Below are positions 11,516-23,586 of a DNA stretch of 64,000 bases, one piece after another. The notes under the pieces were generated by a model. It saw only the letters and a list, made by a program, of their open reading frames with translations, did not search any database and was not told the DNA's origin. A program made the translations under genes and the position numbers. The stretch is taken from contig NC_016132.3 in assembly GCF_000005505.3 (NCBI RefSeq), forward strand, positions 20,574,501 to 20,638,500, in the 5' to 3' direction. Origin of the DNA: Brachypodium distachyon. Its lineage: Eukaryota; Streptophyta; Magnoliopsida; Poales; Poaceae. Position 1 is the first letter of the stretch; each line of letters starts with the position of its first letter.

Positions 11516-11592
11516 ACTTAGGTTTTCTTTTTTGAGCGAAGAGAAGAACTTAGTTTTTTTTTGAGCGAAGAAAAAACTTAGTTTTTTTTAGG
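11516..11592. repeat. Tandem AACTTAG-T(n)-GAGCGAAGA repeats at the LINE 3' tail
   Basis: Three imperfect copies of AACTTAG(G)TTTTTT..GAGCGAAGA lie next to each other. They lie where the LINE poly-A tail would be (poly-T on this strand) and probably arose at the tail on insertion. Confidence 0.6.
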
Positions 11593-11726
11593 GGAAAGGC
11601 CAGCTTTATTCAACACCAACTTGAACAGGAATACAAGTAATGTTTGGAGTACTTAAAAGCCAAATATGACGACCAACAGAAAGCGGTAACGCCGTTCTAG
11701 CTAGATTATGAGCATCTATATTAAGG

Positions 11727-11944
11727 CCCTGTTTGGTTGGGATTAAAACTGCTTTCTGACTTTTGGCTTATAAGACACAAAAGCACCAAATTAGGTGCTT
11801 TCGGTTTTGGATTTTGACATTTGACTTGATATTGTTAGATGATGGTATAAGCAAAAAGCCAAAGTCAAAAGCAACTATTTAGGTGCTTTTGTGGCTTATA
11901 AGCCAAAAGTCAAAAAGCAGTTTTAAGCCCAACCAAACAGTGCC
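11727..11944. mobile_element. Tourist-like MITE (PIF/Harbinger) inserted in the LINE
   Basis: Long near-perfect inverted repeats of about 50 bp: GGCCCTGTTTGGTTGGGATT at the left, complement of GGCACTGTTTGGTTGGGCTT at the right, continuing through TTGACTTTTGGCTTATAAG. A TAA duplication at 11724-11726 and 11945-11947 is typical of PIF/Harbinger. 218 bp, non-coding. It splits the LINE RNase H frame, so it is younger than the LINE. Confidence 0.93.
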
Positions 11945-13850
11945 TAAGAGTTCTCTTCTCATGTCTGAAAACAGCATCACGGAACTGCTCCTTCCTCGCC
12001 ACAATATCCTTTATGATCGCACTATAATAGCAAAGATCATCTTGCTGTAGACTCTTGATAACCGTTAAGCAGTCCGAAGCAACACAAACTTTTGAGATGT
12101 TAAGGTCCAAGGCCAGAGACAAGCCTTCATTATATGCCAATGCTTCAAGTACTGTAGGGTCAGTCATGCCCTCGATCGTAATCGAAGAGGCTCCCATGAA
12201 TCTTCCACATTCATCACGACAGACCGCAGCACAAGAACCTTCTGCACCTGATCTTGCAACTCCAGCATCCACATTAATTTTACACAAACCAGCCGGCGGA
12301 GGAGACCATCGGCTGGTGGGCTGGGCAAGGCGACCACCGCCAGGAGGAGGCCCTGGTGTCACAGCATGGACAACATCATGAGTGAGAGACAAGTCATCAA
12401 GGAAACGTTGGATAAACACAAAAGTGGACAGCGGACTTTGGAACTTCTCTTCATGTATTGCCTTCCTTCTAGCCCACCATATTGCCCAAAGCGTCGTCAG
12501 AATTATCACAAACTCTGAAGATGACATGCTCTGTTAACTCCTCATCTAACAACGCCCAAACATACTTTGCCATCGTGCAATCAATGAGGGCATGACACCA
12601 AGTATCTTCAGCTCCATGACAAATAGGGCAAAGAGACGACTGAGCCATATTTCTCTGGAGTCTGACAGCTTCCGTTGGGATTGAGTTTTTCGCCAATCTC
12701 CATGCAAACACTTTGAGCTTCGCCGGGACAGGACATTTCCACAGAAGAGACCACTGCTTATAAATACCAGCAACATTCGAACACCCATCACAGTGCTCGA
12801 TCCAGTCCTCCCTTCTTCTCTTCATATCAACTAGCATCCGGTATGTAGATCTCGTCGAGAAAATTCCCTTCTTTTCAAAGTGCCATGCCCAAAAGTCCGG
12901 CCTGGCACTCGGCCCTAGAGGAATATTCTTAATTATATGAACATCCATTGGGAAGAAGTGTTCAGCCAGCTTGATTCGATCCCAGCTTCTGTCCGCATCG
13001 ATCAACTCAGAAACCAAGTCAGGCGGCTGCACATATTTCGCAACAACTGGCCTCAACAAATGGTCCCTTGGGATCCAGTTGTCCATCCAAATTCGGGTAT
13101 CACTGCCTGACCCAGTGCGCTTAATAAGACCAAGCCGCAGTACTCGTTTGCCCTCATAGATCGCGCCAAACATTAGACGGGCTTGAGCCCAGGTCAGCAT
13201 CAAGCAAAGATCCATCGGGGAAATATTTAGCCTTGAGAACCCGGGCACTGAGCGAGTCCGGATCTTGGAGAATTCTCCACACTTGTCGGACGAGAAGAGC
13301 TAAATTTAACAACTCAAAATCTTGAAAACCCAGGCCACCCATATACTTCGGCATTGTTATTGCGTCCCAAGAAACCCAGGCAGTCTTCCTCTCTCCATTT
13401 TTGCTACCCCACCAAAACTTCCGAGTGAGCGAGTTTATGTGCTGACAAAGACCCCCGGGAAGAAGGAAGCATGACATAGAATATGTCGGGATCGCCTGCA
13501 CAATTGACTTAATAAGAATTTGCTTCCCACCCGCCGAAAGACATTTCTCCATCCATCCCTGGACCCTTTTCCACACACGATCTTTGAGGTATTTAATCGC
13601 CCCAATAGATGATCGACCAAAATCTGACGGAAGGCCCAAGTATTTTTCAGATAACGATTCATTGGTCACTTCCAGAATCCCTTTAACCTGCTCTCGGATT
13701 GCATTTGAAACACCTTTCCCAAAAAATATCGAAGATTTCTGAAGATTAACCCGCTGTCCAGAGGCATTACAGTACATCTGAATGGTATCCTTGATCTGAT
13801 TGGCCCCCGACTCGTTTGCTTTAAACAAAAGGAGACTAGAAGAAAAAAAC

Positions 13851-15449
13851 TTGGTGCTCCGATGGAATCTGCAGCACCAACACGTTCCTGAAGCACTGAG
13901 CCTGCTCCTGGGTCGTGGCCTTGTGGGCTGCGTGGGAGGAGGCTCACTGGGCCGCTCCACTGGGCTGGCACCCTGCATGTCAACCCCCTAAAAAATGGCA
14001 TTGCTGTGTTAAAAGATTGATTGGCAGCATTAGGCATTTTCTCCCGGAAGAAAGAAAAGAAAAGAAAAGAAAGCAGCATTAGCCATCTGTTCCCTTAAAA
14101 AAGCTTTATGTTGGCAAAAAGCTGTGCGTACAGTAATGAATGTGTGATGGTCCCTTGGATCCAATGTAGTGCATTGCACATCGGCAGTCTGGTGCTGCTT
14201 CTTCCATGTACGTAATGTTGAGCTGGTGGAATCGGTTACATTGAAGACCGAACACAAGTCTGTCCCCCTCTGAATGCTGGTACAACATCCAGCATGCCGT
14301 AATCGGTAACAGACTAGAAATCGCTGGCTGCCAGACCTTCGATGCGAAGGATCACCGGGACCCATTTTGCAGTCCATGTAGGAGAAGGACTTGCGTTGAT
14401 GCATGCCTACAGCTAGCGCTTTCACGATCACCAGGTTGTCAACCGGCGAAACCGCAGAGAAAGAGCAGTATGGTGAGACCGAGACCGGACCTACAATTTC
14501 ACATTGGAGAACAGGTCACATGAGAATGCCCCGCAAAAGAAAAATCACACGAGAAAGCCTCACGTAGCATTGCCAGTTGCCACACAGAGTTTCCAACATG
14601 CGTCAGAGCAAACGCCAAACGAAGTACTCCCCTCACCAAAAGAAGAGAGAAGATGCAAACGGAGCACTGCATTTCATCCGTTAATTCAAAGTCCTAAACC
14701 GTCTATGACCTCATCCGCACTGGCATCCAGAGAAGTGATAACTCCAAGAGCCCCTACATGATCCTTCTGGTACCCGTGTCGTGATCTCTCGTCTGTCCAC
14801 GCCCCTGGCTCCTTCCCGCCGCTTCACACGACAATGACCACATCGCTCGCGTACTCCATGACGCGGAAAAGCCCAAGTCAGTTGGCGCACGTACGTGGCC
14901 GTGGCTTGTCCGCGGCCACACGGACAGCGACCGCCCCAGATAGCTTCTGGAAACGCAAAACCGTGCAGGTGGCGGACGAAGGAACACGTTTACTTTACGG
15001 CACGGGGCACCGCGGGCAGCAGCAGCAGCCCACACGCACAGACCCAAGTTAACTTCGCCACGGGGTTTATGAGCCGAAAACGGGTGGGATCAGGGGAAAA
15101 TGATGGTGCCCGCGGGCACGAGATGATGTCGGAATGGGAAGAAAGCAACCGTTTCCTAAGCCCAAGAAAAGCATATTCCGAGAGAGAAAACCGTATTTGT
15201 CAAGTGGCGCATGGGACATGCTGATGCTGGCAAGATCCGCACGCCATTGGCTTTCTTTATCCCCGGGCATGGATCACGTAGTGTTTAGTACGGAGAAGAC
15301 GAGCGCACGATGTGGTATGGGTACCCAAAACGCCCCTCTCCGTGTGGCTTGCTGCTGCTGTATCTTACCGGTAGTTCGTTAGCAACGCCAACCGCGATTG
15401 TTCACATTCGTCTAATGAAAGCACAAATCTGATTTCTGAATCAAGTTAG
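13851..15449. other. Intergenic, no gene seen
   Basis: A short AAAGAAAAGAAAAG microsatellite lies near 14050. Neither strand shows a domain or splice-consistent exon series. 14750-15100 is GC-rich but without a coherent frame. Confidence 0.5.
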
Positions 15450-15451
15450 TA

Positions 15452-15564
15452 CTCTCTCCGTCCCATATTAAATGTCGAAATATTACATGTATCTAAACGT
15501 TTTTTATGTATAGGTACATTCATATTTGGACAAATTTGAGACACTTAATGTGGGACGGAGGGGG
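15452..15564. mobile_element. Stowaway MITE
   Basis: Ends CTCTCTCCGTCCCATATTAA and TTAATGTGGGACGGAGGGGG, TA at 15450-15451 and 15565-15566, with the GTCGAAATATTACATGTATC core. Confidence 0.9.
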
Positions 15565-15944
15565 TATGTTTTTTTTGGATATATGTCAACCGCTAGTCAA
15601 CGGCGGGATCACATCACTGAAGGAAGGACATGGCTGACATTTCCCTTGGCATGATAAATCCGTTAGGTAGATGCGGGCAGACAACAAGAAAGGCAACGCT
15701 GTCTGCATGCTTTTATTTCCGAACTATTTATTCCTGCAACGAAGACTTCCGGTTCCCCTATGACGTATGGGCCCCATGGCTAGTAATTCGTATCAAGCCC
15801 ACGGTGCCAGCCTCTCGCTATCCTTATTTTCCACGTCTTCTCGGTAATGCGAACCCCAACTGCGAGGCGGCTCGGGGATGCCTCACGTGCGTTGCTCGTG
15901 TAGTCTCTGCCTGCCGCCATGCCGTGTGACGAGGCAGGCTCACC

Positions 15945-15952
15945 TATAAGTA
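15945..15952 (+). promoter_or_regulatory. Candidate TATA box upstream of the PAH gene
   Basis: TATAAGTA sits about 25 bp ahead of a pyrimidine-rich stretch (CTCAACTGTCTCCTATCCC) that looks like a transcription start region. It could begin a distal leader of the PAH gene, with the 16.0-17.0 kb region as leader introns, or belong to an unseen transcript. Confidence 0.35.
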
Positions 15953-16689
15953 CCGGCCCTCAACTGTCTCCTATCCCTTTCCCAATTCCGACCTCACCCA
16001 GTGACCCACGACGGCGGCGCCCCTTCCGGCCTCAGGGACGACCTCGCCTGAGAGAAGTGACGAAGAGGTCCAGTCCAATCCCATGGTTCTCGATAAGTTC
16101 CGCTAATCGGGAGAGTTGGATCCAGTTCGATTTGGCATTGTTTCCCTTTTTGTTCTTGAGAAATTTCGCGTCGTGTTTAAATTTGCTCGTCCGCGGCGTG
16201 GTTTCGGGGAGCTTTCCTGAAGGCGGTGTTTTTTTTTTGGGGTTTGATCATAGGGAGGTTTGTGGATTTTGCTTTGCCTATGATTTTTTTACGGCTCTGC
16301 TGCCCGCATGCGCAGATGCGCTGTTACCCGAACAGACGAGATGGGTGCGCTTGCTAATCCCAGTAGCTAGGGTTTTGAAAATGCCCGTAGTATTTTTCCG
16401 ACCCCTGCAGCATTTTCTGTTTGTTTTGTAAGCAGGTCTAGCATTTTTTGCTCTAATGTTTTCACGAGTCAGCTCACGAGCGGTAGTATTTGGTTTATAT
16501 TATAACTGCCCCGAAAATGTTGGAGCAAATAAATCTCACAGCACTGGAAAATCAAATGGGAATATACCCATCACAATCAGCACAAAATCTGGAAGACTGA
16601 GAGGACTGTAGAATAGAATGGCCGGACAGGTTTACCCTTTTCGGTATCGTGCGTGAACAACCCAGGAAAATACTCTCTGAAAAATACCT

Positions 16690-17090
16690 TACCCTCTGCT
16701 CCGGTCCGGCTCATCCCCTCTTCCTCTTCCTGTCCACCCCAGCGCAATTGGCTTCCGCCGTCCTTGTTCCACTGAAGCTCGCGCACCACCTCGAAGGTAT
16801 CGATCCCGTCCTTGTTCCCCTCTACTCGCTTGGCCTACCGTGGACTGGAGATCTAACCGGGCCTGGATTGATTTCGTCTGGTCGGTGACGAACCCTAAGT
16901 TGCTCAGATTATTTCCGAGTTTGTTCTGTCGTTTTTACTGCTCGAATCCAATTTTTTCTTCCCCTCAAATCCATGGAGTTTACACTTATGTTCAGTTGAT
17001 TGCAGAATTGATGAAACAATTGAACGAATCGAGCAACCAGTGTTCGGATCGGTGACTGTTTGATGCTGGCGATCGAGGACTCCTGCAGAA
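16690..17090 (+). promoter_or_regulatory. Predicted 5' leader of the PAH gene with an intron
   Basis: CT-rich leader-like sequence runs to CTCGAAG at 16797, followed by GTATCG. A pyrimidine tract and TTGATTGCAG end at 17005. Leader exon 2 would be 17006-17090, directly before the ATG at 17091, and it contains two upstream ATGs. Inferred from splice signals only. Confidence 0.5.
17011..17055 (+). CDS. uORF 1 in the PAH leader (14 codons)
   Basis: ATG at 17011 opens a 14-residue peptide (MKQLNESSNQCSDR) that stops at 17053-17055, 35 bp before the main start. It could dampen or condition translation of the PAH frame. Seen directly; function inferred. Confidence 0.45.
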   Translation: MKQLNESSNQCSDR

Positions 17091-17206
17091 ATGGACGTGG
17101 TGGGAATGGTGGGGCGCGGGGTGGGCCGTGTCCTCTCCCAGGGCATGTACTCCGTCGCGACGCCCTTCCACCCTTTTGGCGGCGCAGTCGACATCATCGT
17201 GGTTGA
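17063..17206 (+). CDS. uORF 2 overlapping the PAH start (47 codons)
   Basis: ATG at 17063 starts 28 bp before the PAH ATG in another frame and runs through it to a TGA at 17204-17206. Ribosomes using it cannot reinitiate at 17091, so leaky scanning would be required. The peptide is Arg/Gly-rich, mostly a shadow of the N-LIP coding sequence. Confidence 0.45.
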   Translation: MLAIEDSCRNGRGGNGGARGGPCPLPGHVLRRDALPPFWRRSRHHRG

Positions 17207-20200
17207 GCAGCCTGATGGCTCGTACCGCAGCACCCCCTGGTATGTCCGATTTGGCAAGTTCCAGGGCGTTCTCAAGGGTGCTGAGAAGGTTGTCACCATC
17301 ACTGTCAATGGTGTGGAAGCCAGCTTCCACATGCTGCTTGACAACTCTGGCCAAGCCCACTTCATGCGAGAGCTTGAGCCTGGCAGTGAAGACTCTCGAA
17401 CAGGTCCAGGAGAAGTTATCAATGAGCCTGAAACTCCACTTCGTAGTAAGAGCGATGGTGAACTTTACATTGGCACCAATGACCAGTTGGTTTGCCCGGA
17501 GTTGAATGAGAATCAGGAGGAAGAAACTGGAGAGGAATTTGATTCATATGGTTATAGCAAGCTGGAGGAAGCAGAAGATTTGACAAAACAAGCTGATGGG
17601 GGCACTTCAGACATGCTTTTGGTTAGTGTTAATGGGTGTGTTCTAACTGCTCCCATTTCTTCAACAGAAGAGAGCATGGAGGATGTGCAACTAAGTGAAC
17701 CACAGTTCCATTTGGGACCTGGGCAGAGCTCGAGCGGGGACTTCAGCCGCAGTGGCGAGGTGTGGGAAACTGGCATTTTAGATGATATATACATATCACA
17801 GGAAAAGTTGAAGTTTGATTCTGAACACCCGTCAGAAGTTTCGAAGGAGCTTCAGGAGGTATTAATTGAGAAGGATAAGTCCCATGATATCAGAGTTAAT
17901 GAATATGAAGTACAGCTTCAGGAGGTATCAATTGAGAAGGATGAGTCACATGTTCTCCGAGTTAGTGAATACGAAGCACTCCATGTGTCAGTTAATGAAG
18001 GTGAGGCTTTTGTTGCATCAACAAATGAAGTTGAAGTTCAGGATATATCACAGTCAGGGAACAATGGTTCGAATAATCAATTTTTGACCTTGGAAGATGA
18101 GGCTCATGATATTTCAGGGAACAACATTGAGAACCATCGACCCTTGCCCAACAAAGATGTGGCTCTTGATGTCTCAGAGAGTAAGAGTCAGGGCTATCAA
18201 ACCTTGACCAATGAAGATGAGGCTCGTCAATTGTTGACCTTGGAAGATGAGGCTCATGATATTTCAGGGAACAACATTGAGGATTATAAATCCTTGCCCA
18301 ATAAAGATGTGACTCTTGATGTCTCGGAGAATAATAATGAGGGTTATCAATCCTTGACCAATGAAGATGAGGCTCTTGATGTCTCAGAGGATAATAACGA
18401 GGGTTGTCAATCCTTGACCAATGAAGATGAGGCCCTTGATGTCTCGGAGAATAATAACGAGGGTTGTCAATCCTTGACCAATGAAGATGAGGCTCTTGAT
18501 GTCCCGGAGAACAAGATTGAGGGTTATGAACCGTTGACGAATGAAGATGCGGCTTGTGACATCCCACTGGTTCAGGTTGAGGAGGCTTGCAAGTCCCCAG
18601 CTAAGATACACAAGGTTGGTGATGCCAGCAATGAGAATATTGAGGCTCGATTAGGGAGATACGATACTTTTAGAAGTTGTTTGGATCTGACATCACAAGA
18701 TGATGGGGATTCAGGAACCGAGCCCTTTTCTCCTGAATTCGATCATCAGAGGGATTCTCAGCTTAGTCTGAGTAACCGCTCTGATGTTGACATAGATCTG
18801 GGGGAAGATGGAAGTGAAAGTGCACACTGTGATCATCTAGATGAAGTTGATGTTTCATCAATTACGTCAGATAATAATATAACACAAAGCGAAGACAGCT
18901 CTCCCCATTATGGCAAGGCATCTGACTTGTCGTACGAAGGAGGTTCTTATGACAGGAGTAAAGACACCATCCCTTCTAAAATTCGTTTGCATTCATCCCC
19001 AAGAAGCAGTGACAAAGACAAATTAGGAAGCATTCCAGAGAACCCATCTGCTGAAGAGGAACTAAACAAAGAACACCCCCGAGTACAGAAGGGCTTGGGT
19101 AAGCACATGTCAGGTCACCAGTTCTTTTTCTCATTTTTAGAAGACATGGTTTCATTACTTTGCTTTCATTTCTATTGGCAGGGTTTGAGATTTCTCTTTG
19201 TGGGCACATGCTACGGCCAGGAATGGGCCGGACATCTGCTGATGATGTCTTCCAACAACATCTTGTCCATGAGGAGGATTTTAAGTCATCTGGGCCATCA
19301 ATAATAAAAAATGCAAACCTTATTGTCAAAATAGGCTGTAACTATTTTGTATGGAGTAAAGTTTCTCATATTATTCTTGGGAAGGCTGTATTTGGTCCAG
19401 ACTTCAGTGTAGAACCTATTGATGCTATTCCAGTTGAACTCCAGGAAACACCTGGTTCGAGAGAAGATTCTCTTGGGATGTCTCCCTCAAGCCGGAGATG
19501 GAGACTTTGGCCCATTCCATTTAGGATATCAAGATCCCTTCAACGCAGTAATAGTGATTCTTCCGAGGATATTTTTCTTGATACTGAGACTGTCTTGAGT
19601 CCAATGGATGAACAAGCCCCGGAGAACAAAAAAAACCAGTCACCAAGAAAGCAATTTGTGCGGACTTTAATTCCCACTAGTGAACAGGTTGCATCCCTGA
19701 ATCTGAAGGAGGGACAAAACATCGTAACCTTTAGCTTCTGCACCAGAGTTTTTGGGAAGCAACAGGTTTGTGCCTCTTTTTTCTTGATTATTTATCCTTT
19801 TATTTTGGACATCTTTGTACTAAAGTTTGTTCTTTCACTAGGTTGATGCACATATATATGTGTGGAAATGGAATGCAAAAATTGTTATATCTGACGTGGA
19901 TGGAACCATCACAAGGTAAAGTCCATAGTTCAGATTTGCCAAATTCAATGAACTATTTCAGTCAATCATCATCTATTCATCTGTCAGATTGTCTCACCAA
20001 ACTGTAAATTAAGTTGCAAATCTTATGGCAAACCAGCCTAACTTTCCAGACAAAAATAATGTATTACTGGGTATATTTAATAATTTTGTCATGTTAGATG
20101 TTGCTGTGAGGCTTCCTTTGTTTACTGTATGCTCACTTCTTCGAGTTTAAGGCAATATGATGAAAAGAAGCCATTTGCATTATGTTTTTTTGTTGCTAAT

Positions 20201-23200
20201 TTTCATTGACAAAACAAATATGTATTACTTTATTTTGAATTATGGTTCCACTGAATCTAAGAAGAATACTAAAAACCCAAGCTGCATCACTTGTGATGAT
20301 TTTTGCCTAATCGAATGAATTAATTGTTCTTGATTTAGTTGCAAATATATGTGCTTTGTAGACTATTCTTTTTCAAGAATGCTGAAGCTGTTCATTTTAT
20401 GTACTCTTAATCTGTCTTAAGACTCGTTAAGGCACCATGCTAGAATGGTGGCTATACTTTCTGTTGGCAACATTAGATGTTGGATGTCATATTTTGTGAC
20501 TTTGTAGTGATTCATATGGATTGCTCCATGTGACCAGTAGACCAATGGTTGGTAAAATTCTACAACATTCTGGCAATGCGGGTTCTTTTCCAACTCTTGT
20601 ATCTTCTTCCCCATATATGAATAGCTGGCAAACATTAGTCACTGTAATAGGACTTGGCAACATAACTCAGGCATAAATTGCAATGCTTGAAGTTTTACAT
20701 CTCCTTTGGTTCAAGGTGCCATGCCCATGCTAATTTTGTTTCACAACTAGTGATTTTGGTCCATTGTTTGTCTTGTATCGTTTATCACACAAATAATGTT
20801 TCCACACGTTGTTTCTTGGTAAATGCATTTCCAGCAAATTGTCTTTTTAGTTCATCTGAAACTTCAATGAACAAGGCTCCCTGGACTTGGCACCAACTAA
20901 CTGAATTTAACCTCAGCTCTATCTGAAGAATTTTGCGGCTTACTGCATCATTTTCCTTTGCAGTGTACACTTCCACACGTGATTCTTTTGCTGTCAATTA
21001 CCACAACAGCTGAACTAGAGTAGTTAATTACTTACATTACATTTCAGGTCTGATGTGTTGGGCCAGGTAATGCCATTAGTTGGACGGGATTGGAGTCAGT
21101 CTGGTGTTGCTCGGCTTTTTTGTGCAATAAAGGTGTGATGCACAATTTTGATTTTTAGTGGTTTCCCTTACTCTTGGGCGAAATTGTACCCAGTTTTTGT
21201 GCACGTAGTTTTCTGATGAACCTTTTATTTCCCAACCAGGAAAATGGTTATCAACTAATATTCCTTAGTGCTAGAGCTATTGTCCAGGCATATCTGACAA
21301 AAAATTTCCTCTTCAATCTAAAGCAGGTAAATACAGTAATTTCCACTGTTGTTTCCTTCTGTCAACTTGTGATGATCTGATCAGATCTGCAACTGCATTC
21401 ATTGTCTAATGGGTTCCTATTGCTATAGTGTTAATATGTCTATAGAGTTGGTTATGTATCAACCATATCCTTTTGCAAATTTGCAGGATGGGAAAGCACT
21501 GCCTAACGGACCTGTTGTAATTTCACCTGATGGTTTGTTCCCGTCGCTCTACAGAGAAGGTGACATCTCATCATCTAATAACTATTGGTTGAATGTTGAC
21601 TTACTCCCTTTTCTTACTTCAACAAGAAAAATTGCCATTTTGATTCACTGAACTCTAGTAGGATGATAAAATTCTCATGTTTCCTCTGATCTTCTCAGTT
21701 ATAAGAAGAGCCCCACATGAGTTCAAGATTGCTTGTCTGGAGGTAATTGTCAGAATCAGCTTCCTGACTTTGCTTGTTTCGCATGTAATGATGGAATTGC
21801 AGAAAAATGTTGATTTTATTTATTCGAGTAATAACCCTAGAGGCCTGTTTGGATGGGGGATATTTCTGGAAATGAATTCTTGTATGGCATCATATGCTTC
21901 TACTACACAGACGAACAATATACTTGCTTGATAGACCGGGGATTTTCATGGGATTGGTTCCTGAATTCTTTTGTAAAGACCAGGGAACAATTAAGTCTAA
22001 TAAGGCCATTTCCAGATTCCTGCAGACAACCTGAAACTTCAAATCGGTATTATGATAGGATTTTGACATGTCATGTTTTTGTTCTTGACAGGACATTAAA
22101 GCACTGTTTCCTTCCGACTACAATCCATTTTATGCTGGATTCGGTAACAGAGATACAGACGAGCTTAGTTATAAAAAGATGGGAATTCCCAAGGGCAAGA
22201 TTTTTATCATCAACCCGAAGGTATTACATTCAGAGTCAGTAATGTTGTGCTTGCGTAATTGCTTCCTAAGTCATATCTTGTCGTCATGCAGGGTGAAGTA
22301 GCGATCAACAGTTCTGTTGATGTGAAGTCCTATACCTCCTTACATACCCTTGTCAATGACATGTTCCCTCCAACAACTCTTGTTGAACAGGTCAGCTTTC
22401 CTTATGAGAAACTATTACTCCCTCTGATCCTAAATTCTTGACTCAAATTTGTCCAAATATGGACGTATCTATTGTTAAAAAGCGTCTAGATACATGTAAT
22501 ATTTCGACAACAATTTAGGATCGGAGTAGTAGTATTATGCAGTGGTTCGAAACATAGAGTGGAAATTATGTAACAGGCAACAAAAAATTCACATATATTG
22601 GGTATAGTTAGATGTAGCCACAAACTTAATAGTTTCTGCCCATTTCATTTCATCTAGTCTTGGTCTTTTAACCTACTCTGTAATACATTTGGCCAGTTGG
22701 GGAGTTCGGATAATGCTGCTTTACCTCGTGTATTTTGAACAGCCATAAAATCGTATTGATGTTCCTCACGAGAGCATAAGAACATTATTTCAATCATAAA
22801 TTTTGTAATTACCAGAGAATTGTTTTCTCACTAGATGTTTGAACTTGCTATCCAGAATCTAGGATACCGGTGTTTTCACATAATAGATAACACGATCTAA
22901 TTTCCATTCATACTGCAGTCAGTTTCAAAAAGTTACAAATTAAACAATAATTTTCTTCAGTTCTATAAGTCTCTTTTTCACAAATTGGTAAAGGCCATAT
23001 TAGAAATAAAACGCGATCGACTTGTACATGCAGACTGTGGTTATAAGATTAGCTACACCGGTGCAGAGGCATGCTTACCCCTTCTATATTACTCCCTCCG
23101 TCCAACAATAGGGGGCATATTAGGGTTCGGTTGACCAAGCCTTTGACCACAAATTACTTCATGAATATGTGACTAATGTGATCAAAATCATAACCATAAG

Positions 23201-23586
23201 CAAATATCCTTGAGTAGGAATATAATGGATATGAATCTATGTCATATAATTATATATTAATAAAGTAATTTGTGGTCAAAGCATTGGTCAAAGGAAAGCT
23301 AATACGCCCCCTATTGTTGGACGGAGGTAGTATCAAGAAACATTCTTCATGTATGATGTAGGCTAGAGGCATGTTCAGTTCCATGCTTCATTGCTACCTG
23401 ATATTTATACAGATTACTCTTTTGAGAGCAGCTGGAGTGATAGTGTTGCACTTGCCCATGGTGATTTACTATTCCAGGAATTACAGATTAATCCTTTTGT
23501 TCTGACCATCGAATGATAATGTTGCACAGGAAGACTACAATTCCTGGAATTACTGGAAGGTTCCATTGCCAGACGTTGATTTGTAG
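17091..23586 (+). CDS. PAH: Phosphatidate phosphatase, lipin family (PAH1/2-like)
   Basis: Mg-dependent phosphatidic acid phosphohydrolase: PA to diacylglycerol. In plants it controls ER phospholipid levels and galactolipid supply. Coding exons: 17091-19098, 19182-19765, 19842-19915, 21048-21132, 21240-21326, 21487-21559, 21699-21742, 22092-22220, 22292-22390, 23530-23586; 1079 residues, within the plant PAH range. The N-LIP domain is residues 1-95 ([18 protein letters not shown].. [17 protein letters not shown]). A long acidic, low-complexity middle holds a 20-residue tandem repeat. The C-LIP HAD catalytic domain has the DxDxT motif as DVDGT at about 882-886, with conserved [16 protein letters not shown] and terminal [12 protein letters not shown]. 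All boundaries are GT-AG and keep frame. Intron 9 holds two Stowaway MITEs. Two leader uORFs suggest translational control. Confidence 0.95.
18061..18560 (+). repeat. 60-nt in-frame tandem repeat in the PAH coding exon
   Basis: Units of 60 nt (20 residues, type [17 protein letters not shown]) repeat head to tail. The copies at 18361-18420 and 18421-18480 differ at about 3 of 60 bases. A 150-nt higher-order step separates two copies of [16 protein letters not shown] (18084 and 18234). Acidic, probably disordered, between the N-LIP and C-LIP domains. Copy number likely varies between alleles. Confidence 0.92.
22418..22529. mobile_element. Stowaway MITE in PAH intron 9
   Basis: Ends CTCCCTCTGATCCTAAATTC and complement AATTTAGGATCGGAGTAG; TA on both sides. 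The interior contains GTCTAGATACATGTAATATT. It begins 27 bp after the 5' splice site. Confidence 0.85.
23102..23330. mobile_element. Longer Stowaway-type MITE in PAH intron 9
   Basis: About 229 bp with ends CTCCCTCCGTCCAACAATAG and CTATTGTTGGACGGAGGTAG. Inner matching arms TTTGACCACAAATTACTT and AAGTAATTTGTGGTCAAA make a long hairpin. TA flanks at 23100-23101 and 23331-23332. Confidence 0.88.

Larger units (their letters stand above)
11510..13850 (-). mobile_element. 5'-truncated LINE retrotransposon, ORF2 pseudogene (RT end, zf-RVT, RNase H)
   Basis: Minus-strand remnant of a plant non-LTR element. It reads RT thumb (KYLGLPSDFGRSSIGAIKYL, GGLGFQDFELLNLALL), then the zinc-binding RT domain (CPICHGAEDTWCHALIDC), then RNase H (KINVDAGVARSG, VLEALAYNEGLSLAL, ASDC). 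The YADD active site and everything upstream are missing; homology starts at about 13840. There are two frame breaks: near 13165 (one base lost in GCGCGATC) and near 12525. A Tourist MITE interrupts RNase H at 11727-11944. Removing it with one TSD copy restores the ending KRTLNIDAHNLAR and a stop at 11606-11608. The low-coordinate end has A-rich tail repeats. Not functional. Confidence 0.9.

Noticed and set aside
11495..13860. LINE target-site duplication (GTGCTC on both sides)
   Set aside because: Only six bases match and the 5' truncation point is uncertain, so it could be chance.
17992..18611. Antisense open frames rich in [10 protein letters not shown] repeats
   Set aside because: Exact shadow of the 60-nt repeat in the PAH exon on the other strand.
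21847..21885. GGCCTGTTTGGATGGGG motif in PAH intron 8, like a Tourist end
   Set aside because: No complementary right end or TSD found in the intron.
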